A DNA stretch of 17,160 nt from Nitrosopumilaceae archaeon (GCA_030697975.1 JAUYOQ010000241.1:1-17160), one strand, 5' to 3'. Shown: positions 6,181-13,948, counted from the first letter of the stretch. Numbers and translations: made by a program. Notes: generated from the letters alone by a model not told the origin.

Positions 6181-7479
6181 CTACAAAATACTTGCTATCT
6201 TTTTTATCACGTCTGTGGGGCTTTCACCAAAAACTATAATCATCGGCTCTTTACCAAAATCCCCCCTGTGAAATATTATATCTGGTGGTTTGATTATGTT
6301 TTTAATTGAATTTTTTATTCCCCACAAAACAGATGCGTTTTCTTTTCTTTTGATATGTGATGGCTCCTTTGTCCTATCATAGCTTAGCACAGTCAAGCCA
6401 CCATCTCTAAATTTTTTAATTATTTTGGAATCATATTTTAAATTTAGTGCGGATCTTATCAAAGGAAATTTTTTTGTTACAGCTAAAATTGCAGATGCCA
6501 CATGTTTTGAGGCACCATATTCCAAATTTCCTGCAACATTGACACTCTTTCCTGCTCTAACAATTCTTCCAGATATGCCAAGAATATCACGTATTGATTT
6601 TGGATGTGGTTTTGAATAGGCAAAATTGGTTTGACATTCAGGTATCAGCGAATAAATATTTTTTAAATTTTTAAAATCTAGTATTGAATCGCTAAGACTT
6701 TTTTCTATTTCTGATTTTTTGAAATTTGTAATTGGTATTCCTTTACCGAATTTTTTAGAGTTTTTTATTGAATTGTAGGCATAATTTTTTGCAAATTTTA
6801 CGGCTTCACGCAAAGATTTTCCAGTAGCAATAGCTACAGCTAGTGATGCAGAATAATTACAGCCACTACCATGATTAACCATTTGCAATTTTTTACCTGA
6901 AATAGAATAATGTGTAGTATTTTCTAAAACAAAATCATCAACACGTCCTTTCTCAAATTGATTTCCTGTAATTACAACATTTTTTGCGCCAAGATCTCTA
7001 ATTTTTAGTGCACATTTTAGCGCATCATTTTTTGTCAAAATCTTAAACCCTGTAAATTTTTCAGCTTCGGATACGTTTGGTGTTATCACAAATGCCAAAG
7101 GAAAAAGTAATTTTTTGTATGCATTTAAAGCATTTTTTTCAATAAGACTTCCATTAGTAGTTGACCGTATAACTGGATCTAAAATTATTGGCACTTTTAC
7201 ATTTTTTAATTCTGAGTAGATAGCTTTTATGACAGAACTTTTGTAAACCATTCCTATTTTGATTGCATCAACAGTAAAGTCAGAAAAGACTGCATTAAGT
7301 TGGTCTTTAATCATACTTGAAGAAACCTGTTCTGTTTTAGAGAACTTTACAGTATTTTGACTAGTTATGGCTGTTACAACAGTTAATCCATGAACACCTA
7401 GTGATGTAAATGTCCTTACATCACTTTGTATTCCTGCACCACTTGATGGATCGCTTCCTCCAATAGAAAGTACATTCAT
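6181..7479 (-). CDS. thiDN: ThiD-ThiN fusion: HMP/HMP-phosphate kinase and thiamin-phosphate synthase
   Basis: The N-terminal ~250 residues are ThiD, a ribokinase-fold enzyme that phosphorylates hydroxymethylpyrimidine and its monophosphate: SIGGSDPSSGAGIQSDVRTF at the start, DPVIRSTTNGSLI, TPNVSEAE, and the catalytic anion hole HGSGCNYSA with Cys207. The C-terminal ~170 residues are ThiN, the archaeal thiamin-phosphate synthase that replaces ThiE: SKPHPKSIRDILGISGRIVRA, NLEYGASKHVASAIL, FRDGGLTVLSYDR and PPDIIFHRGDFG. Arg305 and His326 in ThiN appear to match the Arg and His reported as essential in an archaeal ThiN (recalled, not aligned). No DNA-binding domain is present, so it is an enzyme rather than the ThiR regulator. 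The gene diverges from thiC across 54 bases, and its ATG lies about 26 bases from the shared TTTAAA box. ThiN being intact implies that the whole pyrimidine branch is made here. Confidence 0.95.
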   Translation of the reverse strand: MNVLSIGGSDPSSGAGIQSDVRTFTSLGVHGLTVVTAITSQNTVKFSKTEQVSSSMIKDQLNAVFSDFTVDAIKIGMVYKSSVIKAIYSELKNVKVPIILDPVIRSTTNGSLIEKNALNAYKKLLFPLAFVITPNVSEAEKFTGFKILTKNDALKCALKIRDLGAKNVVITGNQFEKGRVDDFVLENTTHYSISGKKLQMVNHGSGCNYSASLAVAIATGKSLREAVKFAKNYAYNSIKNSKKFGKGIPITNFKKSEIEKSLSDSILDFKNLKNIYSLIPECQTNFAYSKPHPKSIRDILGISGRIVRAGKSVNVAGNLEYGASKHVASAILAVTKKFPLIRSALNLKYDSKIIKKFRDGGLTVLSYDRTKEPSHIKRKENASVLWGIKNSIKNIIKPPDIIFHRGDFGKEPMIIVFGESPTDVIKKIASIL

Positions 7480-7502
7480 GCTAACATCGCTTATGACTAT
7501 TG

Positions 7503-7508
7503 TTTAAA
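7503..7508. promoter_or_regulatory. Shared palindromic TATA element of divergent thiDN and thiC
   Basis: TTTAAA is a perfect palindrome in the 54-base gap. Its centre is about 26-27 bases from the thiDN ATG and about 28-29 bases from the thiC ATG, so it can serve as the TATA box for leaderless transcripts in both directions. No other AT-rich hexamer in the gap is suitably placed for both. With leaderless transcripts there is no room for a TPP riboswitch before either gene. Confidence 0.55.
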
Positions 7509-7533
7509 TCCAGTAAAAATGTAATTAGGTTAT

Positions 7534-8874
7534 ATGGGCACACAAATGAGTTCTGCAAGAAGGGGCATAGCAACAGACCAAATGAAACTTGTTGCAAAAG
7601 ACGAAGATGTAACGATAGAATGGCTGCTTCCAAAAATTGCCCACGGCTCAATAATCATTCCAAGCAACAACGTTAGACCTCAAAAGATACACAACGTTGG
7701 AATTGGAAAGGGGATGAAAACTAAAGTCAATGTAAACATTGGCACTTCTACTCTAAAGGTCAATCTGGAAGAGGAGATAGAAAAGGCAAAGGTTGCTGTA
7801 AAATATCATGCTGACACTATAATGGATCTAAGCGACGGCGGCGATGTTCAACTAATAAGACGTACTCTTTTAGACGCTGCGCCAATAACCTTTGGGACAG
7901 TTCCAATTTACGAAGCTTACAATCATGGTGTTGAAAAGCATAAAAATCCACTTGATATAACAGAAGATGATTTTCTTAACGCATTTGAAAATAATGCCAA
8001 AGATGGGGTAGACTATACTACAATCCATGCAGGCATTACAAAAGAAATCGCAAAAAGAATACTTAAAGTGGAAAGATATGGCGGTATAGTTAGCAAAGGC
8101 GGTACCATTACTGCTGCATGGATGTTAAGATACGACAAGGAAAACCCCTACTTTGCTCATTATGATTATCTGACTGAGATTGCAAGAAAGTATGATGTCA
8201 CATTTAGCCTTGGCGATGCACTGCGACCAGGCTCAATACTAGACTCTCATGATGAGCTTCAAGTGCAAGAAATGATTAATGTTGCACGACTAACTAAACA
8301 GGCACACGAAAACGATGTACAAGTGATGGTAGAAGGGCCAGGTCACGTTCCACTAAACGAAGTTGCCGCCAATGTCAGATTAGCTAAATCATTAATCGGT
8401 GATGTACCATACTATGTTTTGGGCCCACTTGTAACAGACATTGCATCAGGACATGATCATATAGCCAGTGCAATAGGTGCTGCAGTGTCTGCAAGCGAAG
8501 GAGTTGATCTTCTCTGTTACTTGACACCATCAGAACACCTAGCGTTACCTAATGCACAAGAAGTAAAGGCAGGACTAATCGCATATCGAATAGCTGCACA
8601 TGCAGCTGATCTTGTCAAATTACGTGAAAAAGCAATCAAGTGGGACATGCAGATGACAGAGGCTCGTCGTACACTAGATTGGGAAAAACAACTTGCATTA
8701 TCAATCGATCCTGAAGAAGCTGCACGAATTCATAGTAGAACAGGACAAAGAGGTGGCAACAACGTACCATGCACCATGTGTGGGGGAGCATGTGTCTACG
8801 TAATGTTGCCTCAACAAAGAAAATATGCTAAAGAAAACAAGAATTTAGAGCAGGTTGAGCAAGACCTTATCTAA
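7534..8874 (+). CDS. thiC: Phosphomethylpyrimidine synthase (HMP-P synthase)
   Basis: ThiC is a radical-SAM-type [4Fe-4S] enzyme that rearranges aminoimidazole ribotide into HMP-phosphate, which the neighbouring thiDN product then phosphorylates. Recognisable blocks are TIMDLSDGGD, GTVPIYEAY, DGVDYTTIHAGIT, RYGGIVSKGG, SLGDALRPGSI, VMVEGPGHVPLNE, YYVLGPLVTDIASGHDHI, CYLTPSEHLALP and, at the C-terminus, the cluster ligands Cys413, Cys416 and Cys420 in CTMCGGAC. The Cys spacing is CX2CX3C; the Enterobacteria form has one more residue between the last two Cys. Length is 446 residues, consistent with short prokaryotic ThiC proteins that lack the N-terminal extension. The ATG at 7534 is about 28 bases from the shared TTTAAA. 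Its last 30 bases overlap the end of the convergent NUDIX gene. Confidence 0.97.
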   Translation: MGTQMSSARRGIATDQMKLVAKDEDVTIEWLLPKIAHGSIIIPSNNVRPQKIHNVGIGKGMKTKVNVNIGTSTLKVNLEEEIEKAKVAVKYHADTIMDLSDGGDVQLIRRTLLDAAPITFGTVPIYEAYNHGVEKHKNPLDITEDDFLNAFENNAKDGVDYTTIHAGITKEIAKRILKVERYGGIVSKGGTITAAWMLRYDKENPYFAHYDYLTEIARKYDVTFSLGDALRPGSILDSHDELQVQEMINVARLTKQAHENDVQVMVEGPGHVPLNEVAANVRLAKSLIGDVPYYVLGPLVTDIASGHDHIASAIGAAVSASEGVDLLCYLTPSEHLALPNAQEVKAGLIAYRIAAHAADLVKLREKAIKWDMQMTEARRTLDWEKQLALSIDPEEAARIHSRTGQRGGNNVPCTMCGGACVYVMLPQQRKYAKENKNLEQVEQDLI

Positions 8875-9249
8875 ACTAGGAACCGTTTCAAAATTTTTAA
8901 TTTCATCAATACTTATCCACCTATAATCCGAATTTTCCCAATTGAGCTTTATTGTCTGGTTTTCAGCACCAAATAGGAAAGGAAACACTAACCATTCATG
9001 GTTTTTGTATTGAGGAGAAACTATTCTCATTTCTTTTTCAGATTTTAAAAGCTTGATCTGACCCTCATGTAATCCAACTTCTTCAAAAATCTCTCTTTTG
9101 GCTCTTGCAAGTGGGGGTTCATCTTTTTCTATAATACCGCTAACTCCTGCCCACAGTCCTTTCATTGATTTGACTTCATCGCTTCGCTTTAAGAGGAGAA
9201 TTTTGTTCTCATTTGTGATAAAGCACGTTACAATTTTTGTTGCACGCAT
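8845..9249 (-). CDS. NUDIX hydrolase
   Basis: This 134-residue single-domain protein hydrolyses a nucleoside diphosphate linked to some moiety, X. The NUDIX box is complete: Gly38, Glu44, Arg52-Glu53, Glu56-Glu57 and Gly59 fit GX5EX7REUXEEXGU exactly (GIIEKDEPPLARAKREIFEE and on). The upstream stretch LLKRSDEVKSMKGLWAGVSG is typical of the substrate-binding side. The substrate cannot be told from sequence; candidates include damaged nucleotides, dinucleotide polyphosphates or a pathway metabolite. It starts 5 bases after the tyrA stop and so is the last gene of the aroC-side transcription unit. Its own 3' 30 bases lie inside the end of thiC on the opposite strand, and its final residues (VPSLDKVLLNLL) are therefore constrained by both genes. 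Confidence 0.93.
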   Translation of the reverse strand: MRATKIVTCFITNENKILLLKRSDEVKSMKGLWAGVSGIIEKDEPPLARAKREIFEEVGLHEGQIKLLKSEKEMRIVSPQYKNHEWLVFPFLFGAENQTIKLNWENSDYRWISIDEIKNFETVPSLDKVLLNLL

Positions 9250-9254
9250 ATTGA

Positions 9255-10109
9255 TTATTTTTCAATAGCATTTACCATAGTTGTTAATTTTTTATAAGAT
9301 TCTTCTAAATTCACATTTTTTGATAATTCTTTTTGGCAGGTAGTGACATACTCGATAATTTGTTCTGATTTTGCTTCTTGAATGTATGTTAGTATTCTAC
9401 CCAAGTCTTTCCAGAACTCTTCGGCAAATTTTCTTATCTCTGGATTTGAAATAATTGTTTCAATTAAGTCTGGTGATTCTGTCAGTATGCTTTCTGCTAA
9501 TATTTTTTGGGCCTTAAAGGTAGTCCCTGACATTTTTTCAGTTAGAGAAATTTTGTCATCTTTTGAAATAACATTTGCAAAAACCAAATTAATAAGATGT
9601 GTTAAACCTAAAATCATTGCAATCTTCTTATCGTGCTCAACAACATCAATAGTTACAAAATTTGCTCCAGGGAAAAGTGATTTTGCAACAGCTAGTTCTT
9701 TTTTTGCATCCTTGATTGGTACAGAAATTATATTTTGATTCTCAATTTTTTTTGTCCCTGGTCCAAACATAGGATGTATGCATATTGGGTTGACCTTTAA
9801 TGGAATTTTTGCAAGCGATGTAGCCGTTTTTGTTTTCTGTGATGAAATTTCAATTATATAAGAACCACGTTTCATTTCTTTTGCAATTAATCTAATAATT
9901 TCTGGCGTTCGTCTTGTAGGCGTACACAGCATTACATAATCTGTATTTAACACTGCACCAACCAAAGATTTTGCTGTGATAAATGACTTGCCTTTGATGT
10001 CAGCTTCTGAATCATAAACAATTACATCGTATCCTTTTTCAAGAAAATAATTTGAAAACCATTTTCCCATTTTTCCTCCAGCACCAAGTATTGTAATTTT
10101 CTTTTTCAT
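9255..10109 (-). CDS. tyrA: Prephenate dehydrogenase
   Basis: TyrA oxidatively decarboxylates prephenate to 4-hydroxyphenylpyruvate, or arogenate to tyrosine, on the tyrosine branch. The N-terminal Rossmann fold shows ITILGAGGKMGKWFSNYF (dinucleotide-binding loop at residues 9-15) and an acidic residue at the end of strand 2 (VIVYDSEAD, Asp33), which suggests NAD rather than NADP. Substrate-site signatures are EISSQKT (Ser89/Ser90), ICIHPMFGPG (His112) and EHDKKIAMILGLTHLINL (His171), followed by a helical C-terminal domain. Length is 284 residues. There is no fused chorismate mutase or ACT domain, so the mutase is supplied by the upstream gene and feedback control is not visible. Its ATG overlaps the TGA of that gene (ATGA), implying translational coupling. 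Prephenate versus arogenate preference cannot be decided from sequence. Confidence 0.93.
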   Translation of the reverse strand: MKKKITILGAGGKMGKWFSNYFLEKGYDVIVYDSEADIKGKSFITAKSLVGAVLNTDYVMLCTPTRRTPEIIRLIAKEMKRGSYIIEISSQKTKTATSLAKIPLKVNPICIHPMFGPGTKKIENQNIISVPIKDAKKELAVAKSLFPGANFVTIDVVEHDKKIAMILGLTHLINLVFANVISKDDKISLTEKMSGTTFKAQKILAESILTESPDLIETIISNPEIRKFAEEFWKDLGRILTYIQEAKSEQIIEYVTTCQKELSKNVNLEESYKKLTTMVNAIEK

Positions 10110-11476
10110 TTCTTATCTAATACCTTCTTTAATAGAGTCATTCCTTCCATTAGATTCTTTTCTTCTATACCTGCAGAGATTCTGATAAAATTCTTGTAAT
10201 CTCCAAAGGCTTCACCAGGAGCAAGCGCAAGTCCAAAATTTAGTGTTTCATTTGTAAATTTTGTTGCATCAAAACTTTCATTTCCCAATTTTACAAATAG
10301 ATACATAGCACCATCAGGCTCAACAAAATCTAGTTTCATAGCTTTTGCTATCTGAGTCACAGTATTTAGCCTTGATTTCATGTTAATAGAATTAGTGTTT
10401 GTATCAGCTTTGAGTGCCTGTAATGCAACATATTGAATTGGTTCTGATACATTTGTTAAACACAAAGCTTGTAGTTTTGCCATTTTGTCTATTATTTGTG
10501 AATCTGCAATAGCATAACCTATTCTAAAGCCTGTCATTGAGTGAGATTTAGAAAATGATTGTGTGATAATGCTTTTTTTATAATTGTATGAAAGAACGCT
10601 TTTCCATTCTTTATTGTATGTGTATTGCGAATAAATTTCGTCACTTAATATGTAGAGATCATTTTTGGTTGCAATCTCTATAATTTTATCTTGAAGTTTT
10701 GGTGGCAATATTTTGCCTGTAGGATTATTTGGATAGTTTAAAACAATCATTTTCGTGTTCGAATTAATCGCATCATCAATTTGTTGTACTGATGGTTCCC
10801 ATTTGTTTTCAAGAGTGGTCTTGATTGAACGTACCTTTATTCCAGAATTTTGTGCGCATTCTCTGTAGGCAGGCCATGCAGGTTCTATTACGATTATTTC
10901 ATCGCCTGCATTCAAAAGTGTTGTAATTGAGAGGTAAACTGCAAACCTTGCACCAGGGCAAACTATGATGTTTTCTGGTTTTGTATTTGTTCCATATTGT
11001 TTGGAAGCTGATTCTGCAAGAGCCACACGAAAGGATGGCATCCCTTTTGCCTGTCCATATTTTACAAAACCCTTGTCATAGACTTCCTCTAATGCATTTT
11101 TGATAATCTTTGGGGGGGAAAAATCAGGTTCCCCAACTTCCATGTGGATGATTTTCTTTCCTTCCTCTTCAAGCGCCTTTGCCTTTAAAAAAACTGAAAG
11201 ATGTGTTTGTTTTGTTTCTGATTGAATTTTTACAGACTCGGTTAATAAAAAGTTTAAAAATTTTGTACCAATGGACTCATCTAGTCCTATATCATGACAT
11301 AATGAAATAATTTTTGCTCGTAATTGTTCCTCTCTGGCTTGATCTGTTATACCAAGACCAAGATTTTTTTTAATATTGCCAATCTCTTTTGCAATATCTG
11401 TTCGTGTTTTTAACAGCTTGATCATTTCAAGCGTAACTTCGTCCACTTTATTTCGTAATTCGTCTATATGTGACAT
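10106..11476 (-). CDS. Chorismate mutase (AroQ) fused to a PLP-dependent class I aminotransferase
   Basis: Residues 1-90 are an AroQ chorismate mutase. The E. coli active-site set is found at a constant offset of three: Arg8, Arg25, Lys36, Asp45, Arg48, Glu49, Ser81 and Gln85, so this domain should be active. Residues ~93-456 are a fold-type I aminotransferase: EVGEPDFSPP, KYGQAKGMPSFR, PGARFAVYLSI, NYPNNPTGK (Asn251), ILSDEIYSQY (Asp279, Tyr282), the PLP lysine Lys310 in SFSKSHSMTGFRIG, Arg318, and the carboxylate-binding Arg432 in FIRISAG. The fusion would turn chorismate into prephenate and also transaminate prephenate, 4-hydroxyphenylpyruvate or phenylpyruvate. Its position between aroC and tyrA fits this role. 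It starts 4 bases after the aroC stop and overlaps tyrA by ATGA. No ACT regulatory domain is present. Which keto acid the transaminase uses is unknown. Confidence 0.93.
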   Translation of the reverse strand: MSHIDELRNKVDEVTLEMIKLLKTRTDIAKEIGNIKKNLGLGITDQAREEQLRAKIISLCHDIGLDESIGTKFLNFLLTESVKIQSETKQTHLSVFLKAKALEEEGKKIIHMEVGEPDFSPPKIIKNALEEVYDKGFVKYGQAKGMPSFRVALAESASKQYGTNTKPENIIVCPGARFAVYLSITTLLNAGDEIIVIEPAWPAYRECAQNSGIKVRSIKTTLENKWEPSVQQIDDAINSNTKMIVLNYPNNPTGKILPPKLQDKIIEIATKNDLYILSDEIYSQYTYNKEWKSVLSYNYKKSIITQSFSKSHSMTGFRIGYAIADSQIIDKMAKLQALCLTNVSEPIQYVALQALKADTNTNSINMKSRLNTVTQIAKAMKLDFVEPDGAMYLFVKLGNESFDATKFTNETLNFGLALAPGEAFGDYKNFIRISAGIEEKNLMEGMTLLKKVLDKK

Positions 11477-11480
11477 AATA

Positions 11481-12572
11481 CTACAAAACAGGTTTTATGA
11501 AGCCACCTTGCAATGCATGATCTGCTAGAACTAGTGAAACTAGTGAATCCACGACTGGTGGTGCACGTGGAACAACACAAGGATCATGCCTGCCAGTAAC
11601 TTGTAAACTAGTGGGCTTTTTTGTTTTGATATCGATGGTAGTTTGTTTTTTCAATATTGATGAAGCTGGCTTGAACGCTATGCGTAAAACTATTGGCATT
11701 CCATTTGAAAGACCACCTAATATTCCGCCAGCATTGTTAGTTTTAGTCACAATCTTGCCATTTTTTACCATGTAGGGGTCATTATTTTGAGAACCAAAGG
11801 CCTCAGCTCCTCCAAAACCAGAACCAAACTCTATTCCTTTTACAGCAGGTATTGAAAAAAGTGCCTTTCCAAGATCCGATTCTAACGAGCCAAAAATCGG
11901 TTCACCTAGTCCAACTGGAAGATTAGTTGTAACTGATTCGATTACTCCTCCAAGAGAATCTCCTTTTTTTCTGGCAGCAAGAATTATGTCTCGCATTTTT
12001 TTTGCAGTATTTTTATCTGGGCAGCGTACTTCGTTTGAATAAATCATCTTCATCATTTGTTGAGTTACCTTACTCATTCGTATTTTTCCAACCTGTAAAG
12101 TGTAAGAATTAGTCTCAATACCTAATGTAGTTTTAAGTAATTTTCGTGCAATTGCACCACCCATGACATGAGTAGCTGTTAGCCTGCCAGAAAATCTTCC
12201 ACCGCCGCGAAAGTCGTTGAATTTTTTGTATTTTATTAAGGCTGGATAGTCAGAGTGCCCTGGTCTCATTTTTGTTTTAAGCTGTTCATAAGCACGTGAA
12301 TCATGATCCGCGTTCCAAATAATCATGGCAATAGGTGCCCCCGTAGTATAACCTCTGAAAACCCCAGACAGAATCTCGACTTTGTCTTCTTCTTTTCTCT
12401 GTGTTGAGACAAGTGATTGACCTGGTTTTCTTAAATTGAGCATTTTTTGAATATCGTTTTCATCAAGCTCTAATCCAGCAGGGCAACCATCTAGCACTGC
12501 GCCCACACATATGCCATGACTTTCACCAAAACTTGTTAAAACTAGTCTCTGACCGATAGAACTACCAGGCAA
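11481..12572 (-). CDS. aroC: Chorismate synthase
   Basis: AroC eliminates phosphate from 5-enolpyruvylshikimate-3-phosphate to give chorismate, using reduced FMN. The N-terminus SSIGQRLVLTSFGESHG is the family hallmark, followed by VGAVLDGCPAGLEL, RPGHSDY and the FMN/substrate block DFRGGGRFSGRLTATHVMGG. Later blocks are KGIEFGSGF, NNAGGILGGLSNGMPI and the C-terminal GRHDPCVVPRAPPV. Length of 363 residues is normal. The start is TTG at 12572-12570, giving MPGSSIGQ; a TATA box lies 26-27 bases upstream, so this TTG heads a leaderless transcript. It begins the third aromatic transcription unit, aroC-(chorismate mutase-aminotransferase)-tyrA-NUDIX. The FSGRLTA variant replaces the bacterial SSARETA; I recall it as normal in archaeal AroC. 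Confidence 0.97.
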   Translation of the reverse strand: MPGSSIGQRLVLTSFGESHGICVGAVLDGCPAGLELDENDIQKMLNLRKPGQSLVSTQRKEEDKVEILSGVFRGYTTGAPIAMIIWNADHDSRAYEQLKTKMRPGHSDYPALIKYKKFNDFRGGGRFSGRLTATHVMGGAIARKLLKTTLGIETNSYTLQVGKIRMSKVTQQMMKMIYSNEVRCPDKNTAKKMRDIILAARKKGDSLGGVIESVTTNLPVGLGEPIFGSLESDLGKALFSIPAVKGIEFGSGFGGAEAFGSQNNDPYMVKNGKIVTKTNNAGGILGGLSNGMPIVLRIAFKPASSILKKQTTIDIKTKKPTSLQVTGRHDPCVVPRAPPVVDSLVSLVLADHALQGGFIKPVL

Positions 12573-12594
12573 TGATTTGACCTCACTATAGGTG

Positions 12595-12602
12595 CTTATA
12601 AC
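12595..12602 (-). promoter_or_regulatory. TATA box of aroC
   Basis: On the minus strand this reads GTTATAAG, centred 26-27 bases before the TTG start of aroC. It lies in the 110-base gap between aroA and aroC and marks a separate transcription unit. Confidence 0.55.
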
Positions 12603-12682
12603 GATAATTAATTGGTACTGTTACACACATTTGAAAGGAGTTTACGACTATTTTTTCGAGTTATACTCGCAGTTTTAAACTA

Positions 12683-13948
12683 TTATGAAAGTAAAATCTT
12701 TCCTCCAACCCTCTTAAGATCAGAAATAAAATTGGGATAGGAAACATCAATTGATTCAGGATTTGATACAGTACAGTTACCAACATACATTCCTGCAATA
12801 CAAAATGCCATGAATAATCTATGATCATTCTCAGAATTCAAGTCAACAGAATGTAGTTTATCTGTTGATTCAAGAATTAATCCGTCTTCTTTTTCTTCTA
12901 CACTGATACCTAACTTTTTCAATTCTCTTGCAAGAATTGCAATCCTGTCAGTTTCCTTGTATCTTGCGTGTTTTACATTGAAGATGTGAATTGGTTTTGA
13001 AGATTTGAGTGAAAGAATTGCAAGAGGTGGAAGGAGATCAGGTGAATTACTCAGATCAAATTTACCGCCGTTTAGAGGTTTCTGAGATTGTACGGTCACG
13101 TTATCTTTTTCAACATTTACAATGACTCCTAAACTTTTTAGAATATCAAAAATTGCCTTGTCTGCTTGCGGTAAATCATCAATAGTTGTTTTAATTGTGA
13201 TGTTGTCTCCAAGTAAAATAGATGCTGAAAGCAACATGGCAAGGCTTGAAAAATCAGAAGGAACAGTAAAGGCTGTTGGTTTGTATTTTTGTTGAGACAT
13301 GATATAGTTTTTGTATGGCTTGACAGTCTTAACTGCTACGCCAAATTTTTTCATAGATGCAATTGTTGCATCAAGATATGGTTTTGAGACCAAATCTCCT
13401 TCTATATTCAAAATAAGACCGCTTTCAGTTAGTGGGCTCATTATCATCAAGGCAGATACAAATTGACTTGATATGTTTCCAGGAATGGTTACCTCGCCTC
13501 CCTTGGCTTTGCCTGTAATGGAAAGGGGGGGCTTGCCATTTGCAGATGAACATTTTGCACCTATTGATTCCAATGCATCTAAAAGAGGTTGCATGGGTCT
13601 TTGTCTGAGGCTTTCATCTCCTGAAAGTACAGTTTTTCCTTCACCCAAGGCAGCAACAGCAGCCGCAACGCGTATGGTTGTTCCAGAATTTGACGCATTG
13701 ATTTCAGAGGGCGATTTTACTTCTTTGATTCCACTTATTGTAAGACTTGAATTATCTTGTATTATTGTGGCACCAAAACTTTTACATGCAGATATGGTAG
13801 CATTAGTGTCTCGTGAATATAGTACATTTTTGATAACACTTTTACCATCAGCAAGTGACGCTAAAAAAATTGCCCTGTGAGTGTAGCTTTTGTTTGGGGG
13901 GCAAACCAGCGTTCCACTAATTTTTGTTTTTTCGACTCTACAGTTCAT
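12683..13948 (-). CDS. aroA: 3-phosphoshikimate 1-carboxyvinyltransferase (EPSP synthase)
   Basis: AroA transfers the enolpyruvyl group of phosphoenolpyruvate to shikimate-3-phosphate. The active-site blocks are all visible: PPNKSYTHRAIFLASLADG (Lys20, Ser21, Arg25), SNSGTTIRV (Asn87, Gly89), DESLRQRPMQPLLDAL (Arg117), ISSQFVSALMI (Ser160, Ser161, Gln162), SPDLLPPLAIL (Asp304), HARYKETDRIAILARELKKL (Glu332, Arg335) and NDHRLFMAFCIAG (Arg377). Length of 421 residues is standard. The ATG at 13948 lies within the last codons of the shikimate kinase gene, an 11-base overlap in a different frame, so translation is probably coupled. It is the last gene of the aroE-kinase-aroA unit; 110 bases separate it from aroC. 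Confidence 0.97.
   Translation of the reverse strand: MNCRVEKTKISGTLVCPPNKSYTHRAIFLASLADGKSVIKNVLYSRDTNATISACKSFGATIIQDNSSLTISGIKEVKSPSEINASNSGTTIRVAAAVAALGEGKTVLSGDESLRQRPMQPLLDALESIGAKCSSANGKPPLSITGKAKGGEVTIPGNISSQFVSALMIMSPLTESGLILNIEGDLVSKPYLDATIASMKKFGVAVKTVKPYKNYIMSQQKYKPTAFTVPSDFSSLAMLLSASILLGDNITIKTTIDDLPQADKAIFDILKSLGVIVNVEKDNVTVQSQKPLNGGKFDLSNSPDLLPPLAILSLKSSKPIHIFNVKHARYKETDRIAILARELKKLGISVEEKEDGLILESTDKLHSVDLNSENDHRLFMAFCIAGMYVGNCTVSNPESIDVSYPNFISDLKRVGGKILLS

Noticed and set aside
7480..7533. TPP riboswitch before thiC or thiDN
   Set aside because: The gap is too short for the aptamer and the TATA box placement implies leaderless transcripts; no conserved riboswitch core sequences are seen.
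11526..11550. Tandem ACTAGTGA-like repeat near the end of aroC
   Set aside because: It encodes a Ser-Leu-Val-Ser-Leu-Val stretch in the conserved C-terminus of chorismate synthase; ordinary coding repetition.
12657..12669. Perfect inverted repeat CGAGT-tat-ACTCG beside a six-T run, downstream of aroA
   Set aside because: In the direction of aroA transcription the run is A, not U, and a 5-bp stem is short, so it does not make a terminator for aroA. No plus-strand gene ends here. It lies too far from the aroC TATA box to be called an operator.
13473..13880. Long open frame of 135 codons opposite aroA
   Set aside because: It lies wholly within aroA on the other strand, has no promoter or recognisable motif, and the aroA reading is unambiguous.
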